A stretch of 64,000 nucleotides of DNA from Lentinus brumalis (Eukaryota > Basidiomycota > Agaricomycetes > Polyporales > Polyporaceae). This document shows positions 21,731 through 34,464 of the stretch, in pieces; the first letter of the stretch is position 1; each line of letters opens with the position of its first letter. Where the stretch lies: contig MARA01000016.1 in assembly GCA_001792895.1 (NCBI GenBank), positions 186,001-250,000 of the forward strand, given 5' to 3'. Both the position numbers and the translations under genes were made by a program. A model generated the notes under the pieces. That model searched no databases, was not told the origin of the DNA, and saw only the letters and a program-made list of their open reading frames with translations.

Positions 21731-23195
21731 GCACCGTGGTTTGGAGGTCTGGGCTACCAGTAGGCCGACCACGGCTGGAACGATTGCAAGTCCCTGCAAC
21801 GACTGCGCCCGGTGCATATCGCATCGGAGGACCACGACGTTCCTCATCCGAGCCACACACTCAGGTATCTCCTAATTTTGCCAGCTGCAGTACGAGGTCC
21901 GAGGGCAACACACAACACGACGACGACAACCTCAAGCCCGAGCAGGATGCCTCGCCCGTGCAAGTACCCGAGGCAAACCATGATGCGGACGGGGACACAC
22001 AATCCTCCTCGCCAACCTCTTCTTCATCGTCGAAGCGATACCCGTACATCATGCGTGCCGTGTCGCAGCGGCGAACGCGGCGACTAGCTTGGGCCGCCAC
22101 GGACAGGGATGTCGATATCCGTGAGCCGGAACGTCCACACACCTACACCTACGAGCCGCCCCGACTCCAACCCGGATACCACGTGCCGCTACCCCGCCCT
22201 TGCAGAGCTTGATAGCACACCTCAAGGACGATTCGGACCTCTCGGTGGACACCTTCGAGACGTGCGTCAGCTCGGGCTTCTCGGTCACGGCTTCGACCTC
22301 GACCTTGGGCAGCCGGAGCGTCTCGTCGCGGCAGCCGTCCTCGTATACCACGAGTACGTTAGATCTATCTTCGGACCTCTTCGGAGACTTCAGCCTTCCT
22401 GAACTCCCCTCCCCGTCGAGCACCTCGACCAGCGGAGCGAAACAAGTGGTTCCCGCGCTCGACCTGCCTGCGGGACTATTCGAGCCGTTCGCCCTGCCCC
22501 TGCTGCCGTTATCGTCCTACCCCTCCTCTTCGTCATCTACGTCTCAGTCTGCCAGCTCAACGCTCGTGAGCGCGGACGCTGTCGACTTCTCAGCTGGACC
22601 GCAGACCGAGCGCAAGGTACCGGCCGAGCTTCCGCGCGTGCTCTTCCCGTCGTCGGAGTCGGAGTTGCTCGAGGAGGCCTCGTTCGACCACTTCTCCACC
22701 TTCCAGTCTACGTACGCCGAGTCTGTGCGTTCGTCGTACGCCCATTCCCTAGCCGAGGCGGGCGTGCGAGAGGGGAAGGGGAAGGGGAAGGACAAGTGGT
22801 GGAGGAGCTTGAGCCTCAAGGCGCGCCCCACCGCGGAGTCGGACTCGGAGAACCCGAAGAGCTCGACGAAGCTCAAGCTCAAGCGGCTCGTCTCGCTGTC
22901 GGCGGTGCGCGGACCCGAGCGGCGGGCGAGCCTGAAGGAGAAGAGGGCGACTTGGGATGGACGAGATCCAGTGCAGGCGGCTTCGGAGGTCGGGATCCTT
23001 GGCCACGGTGGAAGTACGGGATCGGGGTTACTGGCAGGCGAAGGGCTGGGGAGGAGAGGGAAGCGGAAGACGACGCTGAGTCTGCGGAGTACGGCGTCGA
23101 CTTCGACTTGTGCCTCGGGTGCGTCTGTGGCGAGCGGGGATTCGGGCTCGGTGCGGGGATTGGACGTGCGGATGCTGCCGCGGTACAACGCGTAG
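21491..23195 (+). CDS. Putative Ser-rich protein with N-terminal membrane anchor; exon structure unresolved
   Basis: An ATG at 21491 opens a frame with a strong hydrophobic segment (VAILTTATSLLLLVVVVTD) followed by a Pro/Ser-rich polar stretch to about 22212. A second open frame, 22200-23195, is Ser/Thr-rich and then basic. It contains TFQSTYAESVRSSYAHSLAE and the Lys-rich GKGKGKDKWWRSLSLK, and ends DVRMLPRYNA. Lack of stops over 330 codons and consistent composition support coding. The join is uncertain: the acceptor CTTGCAG at about 22205 is good, but the matching donor could be GTATCTCC near 21865 or lie elsewhere. The family is unknown. Confidence 0.45.
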
Positions 23196-23994
23196 TGGGT
23201 GTTGGTTATCCGGGAGGTCTCCGCGGACTGACGTTCGAGTCTCCGCTGATTAAGTTATATGGTTCGAGATTGGTGTCTTCGACTCCGTTGTTCGACGATA
23301 GGCTGGAAACAAGCATTCTTGGCTTGGGTACGACTTTCCGTCGGGTCGCGAGACATGCCAGATTGCAGTGGAATCTCCCTTAACGCTGTGACATATGTCG
23401 GGTCTCACATGAGCTTGAGGGTTTGAAGCGGTGTACATCCCATGATCGTCGCTACTTTCGAACGCTTCCCGTCCACACATCATACTGCGCACGTAGGGTA
23501 CAGTACCCGGGTCCCGGGATTGTCGGATGGTCATACCCGCGGGTACGTCCACACCTCCATGTCAAGTGGAACGATCTGTATGAATTAATCCGAAGAGATG
23601 CTACATCCTGAGCACAAAATGAGCAAAGTACGAAGCAGTAGGAGGAACAGGCAATGCAAGTACATACTTACCTCCTGGGACGGCGCAACTTGTTTACTAG
23701 GCTGAATTCATGAGGATGTGATATAATCATGTCGAGTGTGGTACCAGATATTCTTGAGGTCAAAACAGATTGTAGTTCTGACGACAGAAATACTGGTACG
23801 GTGGAACGAATCCGGCAACTCCCGCGCCACTTCAGCGTATCGCGAGCCGTTGGCGGCAGGTTTCGGTCTCCCTCAATGCCGTACAAGTTGAGTTCCTATT
23901 AGTACATGATGCAATAGACAGACTCTACTATCGCCCCCGTCAGCTCAAGAGCGCGCCTTAACTCGATATTGCCATCACCACGAGGGCGGGTTCG
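23196..23994. other. Intergenic, left border of the DUF6533 array
   Basis: No gene is supported here. The DUF6533 gene that opens the array starts at 23995 on the plus strand. Confidence 0.4.
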
Positions 23995-25705
23995 ATGACA
24001 CCCTCCACGACCCAGGAGGACTATTGGAGACGAATCTACAGGACTATGTGAGTCTCGTCGGATAGCATGAGGGTAGCCTCATGGACTACTAACTCCTTGT
24101 CTTTCTTAACCACAGCCAAGACGAGAACTTCCAGAACTCTTCGGTCACAGGTGCGCTCGATATCCTCATCATATCCGACGGACTCTAACCGCGAATGTCT
24201 CTAGCATTTGTCTTCTTTGACTACTTTCTCACATTTGGGAATGAAGTCAATTTGTTCTGGAGTCGCAAGCTCAGTGGAGCATCCGCTCTGTTCTACGCGA
24301 CGCGGTACCTCAACCTCGCACTGCACGTCTTGTACATTCACAATATGCTGCACAACAGAGAATTTTCTGCCAAAGTAAGTCTTTGCATCTCGAGAGCTGT
24401 ATGACCTTGCCTCACGTATCTGATTGTAGAGGTATCTCTCCCTGATCTAGTAGCTCATGGCCGGCCGCACTCTGAACTTTCACTGACCCATCCCAGCTGC
24501 GAGGTAGAGATCTTCTCCGTCTTGTCCTTTCAGATTGTCCGGTACATACCCATCGCTGGTACGCACGTCGTTTTCGGCTGTGGCCTGTTTTTAGGACGCT
24601 AACGAAGGACTGACCCTGCTCTTCCAGTATTCACCGGATTGCGAGGGTACGCGTTAAGCAGGAACTGGCGATTAGCCGCGACAATCTTCGTGCTATCATT
24701 CTCCCCAATTGCAGCGAACGTGGTACGTATGATATCCTTGCTTGTGACCTGGGGCTGGGTGCTCACCAAGTCTACCTAGGCTCAATGGGTGCTCGGTACC
24801 ACTGCGCTCGTCCAGCCCTACGGTTGTGTTGCGGATGTCTCGGTCACAGACTTGCAGTACATAATGTACGTCGTCCCGAGCGCGAGAACCGATACCTACG
24901 TCTTAACCGTATTGTGCAAGTCGTAGGTGTAAATCCACAGAAGCGGCCCATCTCCTGAGCAACGCACGTACTTCTGACATCTGTTCGCAGTCCTGTCCGT
25001 CTCACGAGGAGGCCTGATTATCTCCGACGGCCTCCTCGTCTGCATCACCTGGCGCACTCTGTTTACCGGTCTGCAGATTACGCGCGCCGCTAAACCAGCG
25101 GGGAGGACGCTCACGGCTATCATGCTGTGGAACGGTGCGCTCTTTCCTGATGTGCAGACGATACGTTAGCTAATTCGCGGGGATATGACACGCGTTCAGG
25201 GTCCATCTACTTCATGTACGACCACCGATACCATTGCTTGTCTCGGGCACACCATCCCCTTGCTCATAATAATCACAGAATCCTCTTCATCCTCAACGCA
25301 GTTCACGTATTCCTGTTGCTACAAACCCTCCTCAGTGTGCGTCTGCTCGCGCTCAAAGATTGGCACCATATTCAATCACCTCGATTCTCAGGGGACTGCA
25401 ATCGCGGAGACAAGCTACATGACCAGATACACCGACCCGTGAGCCCACGCACTGTATTCCCCTTTGAACTCGGCTTGCGCCCTCTTACTCCGCTTCCTAG
25501 GATCACCACGGTACTCACATATCGATTCCTGATCGACCTCCAGAAGTCCAACCAACAGGACGTGAAGCTCGGCTCGGACGACCCGCTCCACGTCACTACA
25601 GATTTCGATACCGGCTCGCTGAGCTTCGTCAACAGGGCGCTGGGGTCGATCGGCGCCACTATCGACCTCGAAATATCCCCGTCATACTTTAATAGCCATA
25701 CATAA
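23995..25705 (+). CDS. DUF6533 membrane protein, array copy 1 (323 aa)
   Basis: Thirteen exons read by hand: 23995-24047, 24116-24150, 24205-24373, 24430-24431, 24497-24558, 24628-24722, 24780-24865, 24921-24922, 24991-25132, 25200-25215, 25279-25336, 25392-25438, 25501-25705. They total 972 nt, in frame. The DUF6533 signature reads FFDYFLTFGNEVNLFW. Further family blocks are GLRGYALSRNWRLA, SRGGLIISDGLLVCITW, ILFILNAVHV and YRFLIDLQKSNQQD. Multiple hydrophobic segments indicate an integral membrane protein of unknown role. The gene is convergent with copy 2, with only 91 nt between the stops. The exons at 24430-24431 and 24921-24922 are 2 nt each and both are needed for the frame. Confidence 0.87.
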
Positions 25706-25796
25706 TCGGATCGAATAATATCATGCCCTTGCGCGGATCAGCCTCGGATATACTCCCCGCCTCCTCCCAAACCTCAAGCCTTCATCATTCATGGCC

Positions 25797-27598
25797 TCAA
25801 GCAACTACTCCATCGTCGAAGGTCACCTTCCGCGCGTGCAAAGACAGCACCCCCGCATCCTCGTCGTCGTATGCCGGCAATACCCGGAGCGACCCCAGCG
25901 AAGCCAGCGAAGCCATGTCCGGGGACCCGAGCTCGACCGTAGTCTCTCGGGTTATGTGGATGACCACTGATGGCGTGGGGCTGCTGGTAGACTCCTCGGT
26001 GACCTGTCTTTGACAGTCGACGTCGGGTTCATCACTGTGCAAGGAGGGTGAGGGGATAGACGACCCGAGGGAGCCGATGACGGGCGCGAACGACAGTGAG
26101 CCGTCCGACATGTATGTGGAGAATGACATTGTGCCGTTCTTCGAGTCAAGGCGGAGAGCTTGACGGTTGGCGTCTTGCAGATCGAAGAGGAAGCGCGAGA
26201 CGAGGATCCCGGTGATGCTGTCCCCGTGGACCGTATCAGTGGTGGTTATCGCTCTATAGCGAGTCCGAGGACGTACGGATGGATGAAGAGGATTACATAG
26301 CTCGCCGCTTGAAAGGGCGCGGAGACCTTTACGAGGTTCGTCAGTCCCCAGCAGTCGGGTATAGGAAGTCACGCATACTGAGACAACGGTGAAGACCAAG
26401 TGGAGGAGGTTCAAGACGAGTAGAACTCTGCGGACATCAAGGTCAATGCACCTGCATGTAGGAGTGGAGCAACTGAACTGGCACTCACACAAAATATAAG
26501 GTTCCTATATGCATCGTGCGGTTCAACACCACCTCCGATGAGCGCGAGAAGAACGATGACTTACCATTCCACACCAGGATGCCCCCGAAACTCGAAGAAT
26601 GACTGCACGCCAACCCTCGGCGCGGAATCGTCCTCCAAGTGATCAGGATGATGAGCGCGTCTGCAAGGGTGAGACATGTACGAGACCCAATTGTGACTAG
26701 TGCGAGGTACAGCATGAGTATAGAGTACCTCGTTGCAGAGGGAGGTACGTACGCCTGAAGTGGCTCTACTGTCAGAATATGTCGCAGTAACGAGCAAAAT
26801 GAGACTTACCTGTGGGCTATGTCCGGAGTAGTTGGGTCGAAGACAATACACTTGAACACGGGATCTATCTCTCCGGTGAGGCCGAGAGCAAGGTGGACCT
26901 GTGCAACGTGTCAGCACCGTTGCTGCAGGTGAGAACATTGTGATGGGTTGCACCAGCGCAGCTCCCGCCGGAGCGACCGAAAATATGAATATGAGGAGCA
27001 TGCAGGCGCTGCTGCTGCTCAGGGCATATGCCCGTGTCGCCGAGAATGCTGATGTGGTTCCACGTTAGACTCGTGGAGGATACGCGACAGCAGTGTGCTC
27101 ACCAGCCCAGGGTACGTATTGCAACATAGCGAAGACATTTGTCACCTTGGCCATGCGGCCGCAGCTCTGAAGAGTTGGCCAACATTCATCGGGAACGTTA
27201 AACACAGCGATCAACTGAGCATGCGTACCGACCCCGTAAAATCCACCACGATGCCGGAGACGGCTAGAAGAGAGGTGACGAGGACTGTGTAGCGGTTCAA
27301 GAGGAAGAGCACCACTGCGACTGTCATCTTGCTCTTCCAAAATAGCTTCACCTCGCGTTCGAACGTGACCATATATTCGTACACGAGAAATGCTGAGCGC
27401 GCCCACAATGATTATACATGGTCCTTTGCAAGTAGATCTGAAAGACGTACCGAAGGCTGCGAGACCAAGACGGTTGTCGATAACACTGAGGTAGAGAACC
27501 AGGTCAGATTGACCCTACATATCTACTCCTTCGGGTGCTCACAAGCCTTCATACGTCTTCACAATGGCGGCTGCGCTAGTTTCAGATAATAAGGACAT
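25797..27598 (-). CDS. DUF6533 membrane protein, array copy 2 (one intron fewer)
   Basis: The start at 27598 reads MSLLSETSAAAIVKTYEGL. The DUF6533 exon reads FLVYEYMVTFEREVKLFW. Later blocks are FSATRAYALSSSS, GLTGEIDPVFKC, SRTCLTLADALIILITW, the 16-nt exon encoding GTLYFV, VLLVLNLLHLVFTVVS and VSRFLFDLQDANRQ; the stop is at 25797. In this copy the first 2-nt exon (AG, 27165-27166) is not separate: the bases run straight on into C TGC, so the intron found there in the other copies is missing. The second 2-nt exon (GC, 26753-26754) is present. The tail is acidic, then Ser-rich. Function is unknown. Confidence 0.82.
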
Positions 27599-28097
27599 GG
27601 CAAGTTGCAGCAGTGCAGAAGGAAGATGATACGAAAGTAATTCACGGAGGACTCACTTCATATACTGATGCGGGTAATCCGAGTACATCGTCTGATTGGG
27701 TTGAACTTTGTGCTAGATAGGCTGGACAACTGCAGACTCGGACACAGCTCCTCGTCACCTCGATGTCTGAGTGGGGGAAGGGAGCCTGTACCTCTCACGA
27801 GTACGTCGCCTACTTGGCAGTGGATTCACTGGTATACGAGGACTTGACGGAGTACTCGCGGAAGAGGTGCCGAGGTTCACGGCGATTTGTGTGATGGTCG
27901 CCCAGTACTCAGTCTTTGGCGAGAAGCGAGACAACTCGAACTAGTCGTGCAGGGAATGAAATAGTGGTTTCGTGCAGAGATCTCGGAGGGGACTAGCGCG
28001 CACACGTGTAACAACATACTTCCTTGTTGACGGCGTGTATTCATGCATGGATCTTTCCGGTCCACTACGAAGATCACCGAGCAGACGACTCGAACTA

Positions 28098-29733
28098 CTA
28101 CTGACCCTCAGAATCAGCGCCGCCTGAGTATGATGGAGACTCGGACTGAAAGCTGAAAGCCATAGTAGGGGTGCTGAGATCTCTAGAGAACGAACTCCAA
28201 GAAGCTCGGGACGTGGAGAAGTATGGTGCGCCTGCCAAGCTCGACTCGGAACCGCCGGTGGACATGGCCGCGGCAGGCCGCCGGCTCGCTTCCTGGATAT
28301 CGAGCAGAAATCGTGAAGTCAGTACAGATGTCACCCTGCGGAGAAGTGTGTCAGTGCCGCGTTCATACACCTATCGGACAGCAGGAGGACGCACGGTTCC
28401 GTGAACGCGGTAATGTTGCTCGAGCCTCCGGTGCCGAAGATCTGCGAAGCTCATGAGCAACATACTTAATGTCCTGAAATGGCTGAAACACTCACTGAGA
28501 GCAGAGTGAAGGTTATATGGAGCGAGTTGAGTATGAGAAGCATGCTATGGACTTGTTGAGGGACGCAAAGACATCCGGTACCGGTGAGGAAACATGACCT
28601 ACATGAAGTAGACGGTACCTGGCGAGGGTCAGCGTCGTTGTATGTTCGTATATGCAGGTGATACCGGGCCCAGGCTTACCGTCAAGCAAAAGGATACGAG
28701 CGAGAAGAGAACTAGGTTCTCGTTTGGCAACGTGCCGCTTCGGTATTGTCCCCAGGTAATCACGATCAGGATAATATCTGCGAGGATGAGACTCGACCTT
28801 GATATCGCGGTTACTGGAGAAGGAGCTTCTCAGTAGCGGTACAGAATTGGTTGCGGATAGCACTAACGTCTGCGAGGCTTGTGAGCACGGAAGCCGGTCG
28901 TGTCATGGAACAGGCGTACCTGAGCGTGACGGAATGGGGAACGTGAACGTCTTGGTGCATCTGACAACCGAACAACGGGTCGACTCTCCCGTTCATTCCG
29001 TACTTGAATAGATACTGAAAGACACAACGTTCAACAGCTTTCCGGAAGACTGGAGTGAGTTTGGTTACTCACAAAGTTCACAATAAGTGGCACCAAGAAG
29101 AGAGCAGCGATGGTTGCTGCGAGGATCCGACTTCGGCTGAGCGCCAGAGCTCGCATCGCAGAAAATGCTAGCTCTTCGTAAGTGACCATCAACGAGTTGA
29201 ACATCTCGCGCCCACCTCCCCATGGCAGGAATTGCGCGAGCTCTATGATGAATCCCGCTAGAACGAGTTGCGTGCAGCTATGCGATTTATCAGTGGCTTC
29301 TTTCAGCAGCTACTGTACAGAACCGCGAGTCGCTGACCTCTGCAAACGCGGGCCTATGAGCTTCGAATTAGGGAGGCAATATGCCAGCATACCTTGTCTG
29401 TCTTCGGGAGGGCCGTAACGGAGGCCAGAATGTGATTGAGGATACTGATGTACTTGTTTGAGAAGAAGAGTATTGACGCTGCGGTGACGGGTTTCCTCCA
29501 GAACGCATTGACCTCGCGGTCACTGTTTATAAGAAAGTCATAAAGCATGAACACTGTGAAATGCGGAAACTCGTGAGAGCCTGTTAGATTGAACAAGTGG
29601 TTGAATGGTCAGACCTCTCGCTGCCGTGGCCGTCTGATTGGCAATCACGCTTTAGTGGATCCAGTCAGCGAAAGTCCTCCTATGCAACGGCCTCCGCTTA
29701 CTTGTTGTACCAAGAAGACACAAGCCCGGACAT
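28098..29733 (-). CDS. DUF6533 membrane protein, array copy 3
   Basis: The likely start is at 29733 (MSGLVSSWYNK) and the stop at 28098. The signature exon reads FMLYDFLINSDREVNAFW, followed by a membrane block ending ALPKTDK. The next blocks are SCTQLVLAGFIIELAQFLPWG, then SRSSLILADIILIVITW, and SRFLLDIQEASRRP near the C-terminus. Both 2-nt exons are visible: AG at 29338-29339 and AC at 28868-28869. The asparagine in LINSDREV replaces the Thr/Leu common in other copies. The exon-2 region is less clear than in the other copies. It is an integral membrane protein of unknown function. Confidence 0.78.
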
Positions 29734-30458
29734 ATCACAGAACGCTTGGGGTGAAACCTTGGTCAGCAAAACGGTCGGACGATCTAGAGGTTAGGACGAT
29801 GGAACCACACACCTAGATTTATATCTTCGTCATAGCTCGTAACTATGTCCAGCGATCAGAGCGGCCGTCATGACGCTAGTACGAGCCATCCGCAAGCCTG
29901 CCACTGCCGGAGAGCTCGTCTCGCAATATTTACCTCTTCTTGAACCACATGCGTGGGCTAGTGGACCCGGCGAAACGCGCCTCCAGCGATATATTGCGCA
30001 TCGATATCAGCGTCAACGCAACGCTCAAGCCAGCGGAGCCTATAGCGCTCCGCATTCAAGGGCAAATGCTCTCGGGTAAGGATGATATCGTAAACCTTCC
30101 CTGACGACTGAAGGAGAGGAGCATGCGCGACGCGAACCCAATTCTCGAGACCGCCGAAATGTCATCGGGGCGGATCTTCCCCGCCCGAGCGAGGTCTTGA
30201 CAAGAGCTAATCCGCATAAAACTCACCAGACGGCTGTGACATTTCTTCTTTCCTGCGTGTCCGAGTCCGTCGGAGAACTGCCTTTCTATTCGTCAATCAC
30301 TGCATTTTGGCAGGAAGAAGGCTAGGAGTTCCCTGCAAGTTGCCATAGCCCAGGAACGTGCACCGAGATCGCCGCGCACTAAAGCTCGCGTCCATAGCTT
30401 CTCCAATTCCTGAGCGTCCGTGCGTGTCAAGGACAGCCTCATTCACATCGCTGCCCGT
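29734..30458. other. Spacer between array copies 3 and 4
   Basis: A short plus ORF (29870-30079) has no motif. The stretch probably holds the promoter of copy 3 and the 3' end of copy 4. Nothing else is recognised. Confidence 0.4.
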
Positions 30459-32127
30459 CTAACCAGCTTCTGTGCCTGTGCTCGCCCCGGATTCGGCATG
30501 ATGCAGGTTTATCTCCGGGGGTATGGAAGAGGCGATAGACCCAGCTACCCGAGCGAATACCACTGACTGGCGGGTGGAGACGTCGCCGGCTTCAGAGTCA
30601 AGGTACGAGGGGCCCTCGGTCCCCAGTAGATGAACGGCGGAGCGCAGGCTCGCTTCTTGCAGATCGAGAAGGAACCTCGATACCAGCACGGCGGACACTC
30701 TGAAGGCCAAGAGAAATCAGCGGGCGTGCGGGCTCACATAGACGAGAACGCACGGCTCTGTGAAGTATGTCATCTCGCTCGTCTGTTCAAGGAACGTTAA
30801 CGTATGTCTCTAGCCTTCGCCCGCGCTGGTCGCTGTCCGAAACTCACGGAGGTGAAGGTAAACACGATGTGCAGCGTGTTCAGGATCAGAAGAGCCCTGT
30901 GTTCAGTGGATACATTGTCAGCATTCCACGTATCCTGCGTAAGGGTATGTTTGACGGAAACCCTACAGGAAGTATATGATGCCTACGTTGAGCGCAGGTG
31001 AGCCGTGGCGGAGATGCACGAGTACAGTCACGATACTTACCGTCGCCCAACAGTACATCCACGAGTGTGCTCGAATTACGGCAGCAAAACAGACGTACGA
31101 GCTTGTGTTTGTTTCGGGGCAGGTGCCTCCATGTGATCGTGATGAATATGACATCGGCCGCAATGAGACACGTACGAGCGACGAGCACGACTGTTACAGA
31201 AAACGTCAAAGGTCAGCATACGAAATGAGCGCTCCTCGCGTGGATGCACGGCATACGTCTGCAAAGTACGTTAAAATCTGTCATCGCAGGAAAGGGCGTT
31301 GAAGACGTACTTGATCGCGGTCGTAGGATTGAGAGTTTCTCCCATTTCACAGCCTGCCGTCGGGTCGTTCACGCCATACATCTTCACGCTCTGGGCGGGC
31401 AGATGAGACACAGAGTAAGGTCTAAATTCGGTCGACGTACGAAGTTGACTCCTAGCGGTACGAGAGACAAAATGAAGACCAAGCCCGACATGGCCCAGGA
31501 CTTGCAGAGCGCGAATGCCCGTATTCCGGAGAAGGCTGCAACGGTGATGAGCACCAGCGACTAAGGACATCTTGTCAAAAGTGTCATACCTGCCCATGGT
31601 ACGTATTGGAGGTAATCGATGGAGGAGAATGCCTTAACGTGAAGATCGCAACTGGATGGCGAACGTCGAAGATTCAGTATTCGGACTCGGGTTGCGCAAA
31701 AGAAGACGCACATCTGCATGATCTGTAAACTCTCTGGGCATGTCCTATCAAAATGTAACTCACCTTGTCTGAGACATGGAAGGGGATATAGAGGGAGAGG
31801 TCGAACAAGTGATTCAGTAGCGTGATATACTTGTTAGCGAGGAAGAGTACTGTCGCCCCAGAGAATCGCCGAGTCCAGAATAAATCCACTTCTCTCCCGA
31901 AGGTGATAGTGTACTCGTAGAGGAGGAACACTGGGAAGCAGAGTAAGCACGGAACTTGGGCGCGAGGACAAGACAAACACACCTATTCCTGCGATGCCGC
32001 AATAATTGGCGATGGCTCTATAATGGGCATGAAGTCAGTACTGCGCAACAGTGGCACCCAGTACTCACGATTCGAGTGCCTCCGCAATTATCGCAGCAGT
32101 CTCGGGGTTTGCGCCTTGTTCTGACAT
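30459..32127 (-). CDS. DUF6533 membrane protein, array copy 4
   Basis: The start at 32127 gives MSEQGANPETAAIIAEALES. Exon 2 is exactly 35 nt and ends at 31983. The signature exon reads FLLYEYTITFGREVDLFW, then SGATVLFLANKYITLLN. Later blocks are FSGIRAFALCKSWAMS, YGVNDPTAGC, ARTCLIAADVIFITITW, the 16-nt exon (GIIYFL), LLILNTLHIVFTFTS and VSRFLLDLQEASLRS; the stop is at 30459. The first 2-nt exon is AT (31712-31713) and not AG, giving Ile-Cys where most copies have Ser-Cys. The second is AC (31257-31258). Because AT cannot be a shifted acceptor, this copy is strong evidence for a true 2-nt exon. Function is unknown. Confidence 0.83.
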
Positions 32128-32794
32128 AGGAATTGCTGAACGGGCTGAGGCCAGGTTATCGCTAAGCCCTCAGTCGCCCGCGATACACCTGATATATGCC
32201 TCTGGTAAGCAATCCTCACGTCAGTCCACTGCTTCGCTTATACCACATGTCTAGCACTCACACAAGTAGGCTCGTCAGCCTCTCCTGAGGACAACGACCC
32301 AGACAACCCTTCCCTGCATCCAGAACTTCGGATTTCACCGCAGCCGTCTGGTCCTGTCGATAAGTCATGTGGTGGAGAAGGTCGGCTCGCATCTGGCATG
32401 GAAGACAGCCACAAGTTTCGTACGATATGAGTCGGATCTCTGACCCTCTCGTAGAACCCTTGAGGCTTGTAAGCATGGCGCGTTGGACTGACTGGTTGAG
32501 TATGTCTCCCGGAAGCCCGCAGCGCCAGTTGTCAACAATCATGCAGGAGCGATGATGATGGTGTGGAAGAAGGATCACTAGCGCGCGCATTGAGTTCATC
32601 AAAGCCAAGCGCTCATTCGCAGTTTCGACTTCACAACTTCACGATTCGACACCGCGGACGCACTCTCGTAGTGATACGCATATGCACCAGCCAACATGAA
32701 TCTTCTCCACTGCGCATCCTCTCTGTGGAATCCTCACTGAAGGCATCAATGATTCGTGGAACTCAGCCGTGGCTGGAGACTCGGAGGTGTCGGA

Positions 32795-34464
32795 TCAAGG
32801 AAGAAGCTCGAAGGTCTCTGGCTTGAGGGTGCCATCCGTGTCTGCTGTCCTGCTCGAGATATCCGAGCCCGACACCCCAGGACCAATGGACTCTCCTATG
32901 GATCCTATGAAGCGCGCGAAATTGATTGTTCTTCCCTCCGCGAGAGTGGAGAGCTGGTCCATCGAGGTCATGCCCCTGATGGCCACCTTGTTCGCTTCCT
33001 GTAAGTTGAGGAGGAACCGCGACACTAGGACGGCCGTGACGCTGATGGTTCGCATGAGAGACGAGCGGGAAAGGGAAAGTACACGACATACACTTCGGTG
33101 AATGCGGTGACGTTACTTGCCCCGTTGTCAGCGAACCCGAACATCTGCCTAGTTCTCAGTAACGTAGGGCTCGTGATCTATATGACGGACTCACGGAAGT
33201 GAGGGAGAACGCGAGGTGCAGCACGTTCATGATCAACAGGACCCTAGATAGGACGACTGTTCGACGGATATTTTCAGCTAGGTGGGGCAGCACACGCTCA
33301 CCCGAAGTAAAGGGTACCTGTGTCTCCGATCAGCTTCGGACCAGCGAGAAGTACTGGGATACCACATACCATCGCGTAGAAGCACGGTCGTGAGAGACAC
33401 CCTGGTCTTACGAAGTGTCGCAAACGAAACCGTATGTTTCGGTAGAGCCCACCACGTGAGGCCAATAATGAGAGCATCGGAGACGATAAGGCATGCCCGA
33501 GAAATGATAACAACTGCCAGAACGACCAGTCAGCTCGGCCTCTCCTGAAAGTATCTTGAGGATTCGACGTACACCTGAATGCAGACGGGATCAGTATGCA
33601 TCTCAGAGTAGGAGGGAAGGACGGACTTCAGTTGTAGTGAAGAAGGAGTCGAGTCCTCCGCGAAACATCCCCACTGGGGATCGTTTACTCCGGTTAGATC
33701 GAAGGAGAACCGAGCCTGTGGATCTCATGAGTTCGCGCTGTCGCGAGGAAAGCCGGATCGGTCGCTCACCGCGTTGATTGGAAGGGGGACAAGAGCAAGG
33801 AGGAATACGAGTGTCGAGAGGGTGATGTCTCTGCAAAGGGCATAAGCCCGCATACCAGAGAAGGCTGGACTCGACCGGCGGTCTTGAGCAAAGGGGGCTA
33901 GAAACGGAGAGGACGAGCTGAGACTCACCCGCCCATGGGAGGTAGTTCATGAATGTCAGTACGGCAAGTCCTCTTGCTACCGACGCGCAACTTGTGTTAG
34001 GGCGAAGTGAGCGGGGAAGTCATGGTAGCGACAAATCGGACGGCTGCGTACCTCTGTAGATGAACTTGTGGTCAACGTTGCCGTACGCAAGAGTATGTGG
34101 CGCGGACTCTCACCTCGTCAGACCATTGCTTGAACTCGATCAGGCCGAGGACGTTCACGACGAAGCTGAGGTATCGGTTCGACAGGAACAGGATGGATGC
34201 CCCTGTCGGCGCACGATGCCAGAACGAGTTCACCTCGCGATCTATTGTGATCACATACTCATATAGCAGAAAAACTGTGAGAGACGATAGTGAGTGATGT
34301 CCAGTATGGTTAGCATGCTTGGAACTCGCCAGATGCCGCGACGACACAGTAATTGTTCACGATGCTATGACACGGTGCCAGTTAGTCGTTGCCATGGGAA
34401 ACGAAGGGTAGCACACTGACATACTCTCATAGCTCGCGATCGCGTCCGCGTCAGACGAGGACAT
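32795..34464 (-). CDS. DUF6533 membrane protein, array copy 5 (near twin of copy 6)
   Basis: The start at 34464 reads MSSSDADAIASYES; the stop is at 32795. The signature exon reads FLLYEYVITIDREVNSFW, then PTGASILFLSNRYLSFVV. Later blocks are SCASVARGLAVLTFMNYLPW, FSGMRAYALCRDITLS, GVNDPQWGC, SRACLIVSDALIIGLTW and VSRFLLNLQEANKV. The tail contains SMDQLSTLAEGRTINFARF. The 2-nt exons are AG (34052-34053) and GT (33573-33574). The 35-nt exon 2 ends at 34330 before a GC donor (GCGAGT), where the twin gene at 35350-37060 has GT. The high similarity to copy 6 through exons and flanks indicates a recent tandem duplication. Confidence 0.82.
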
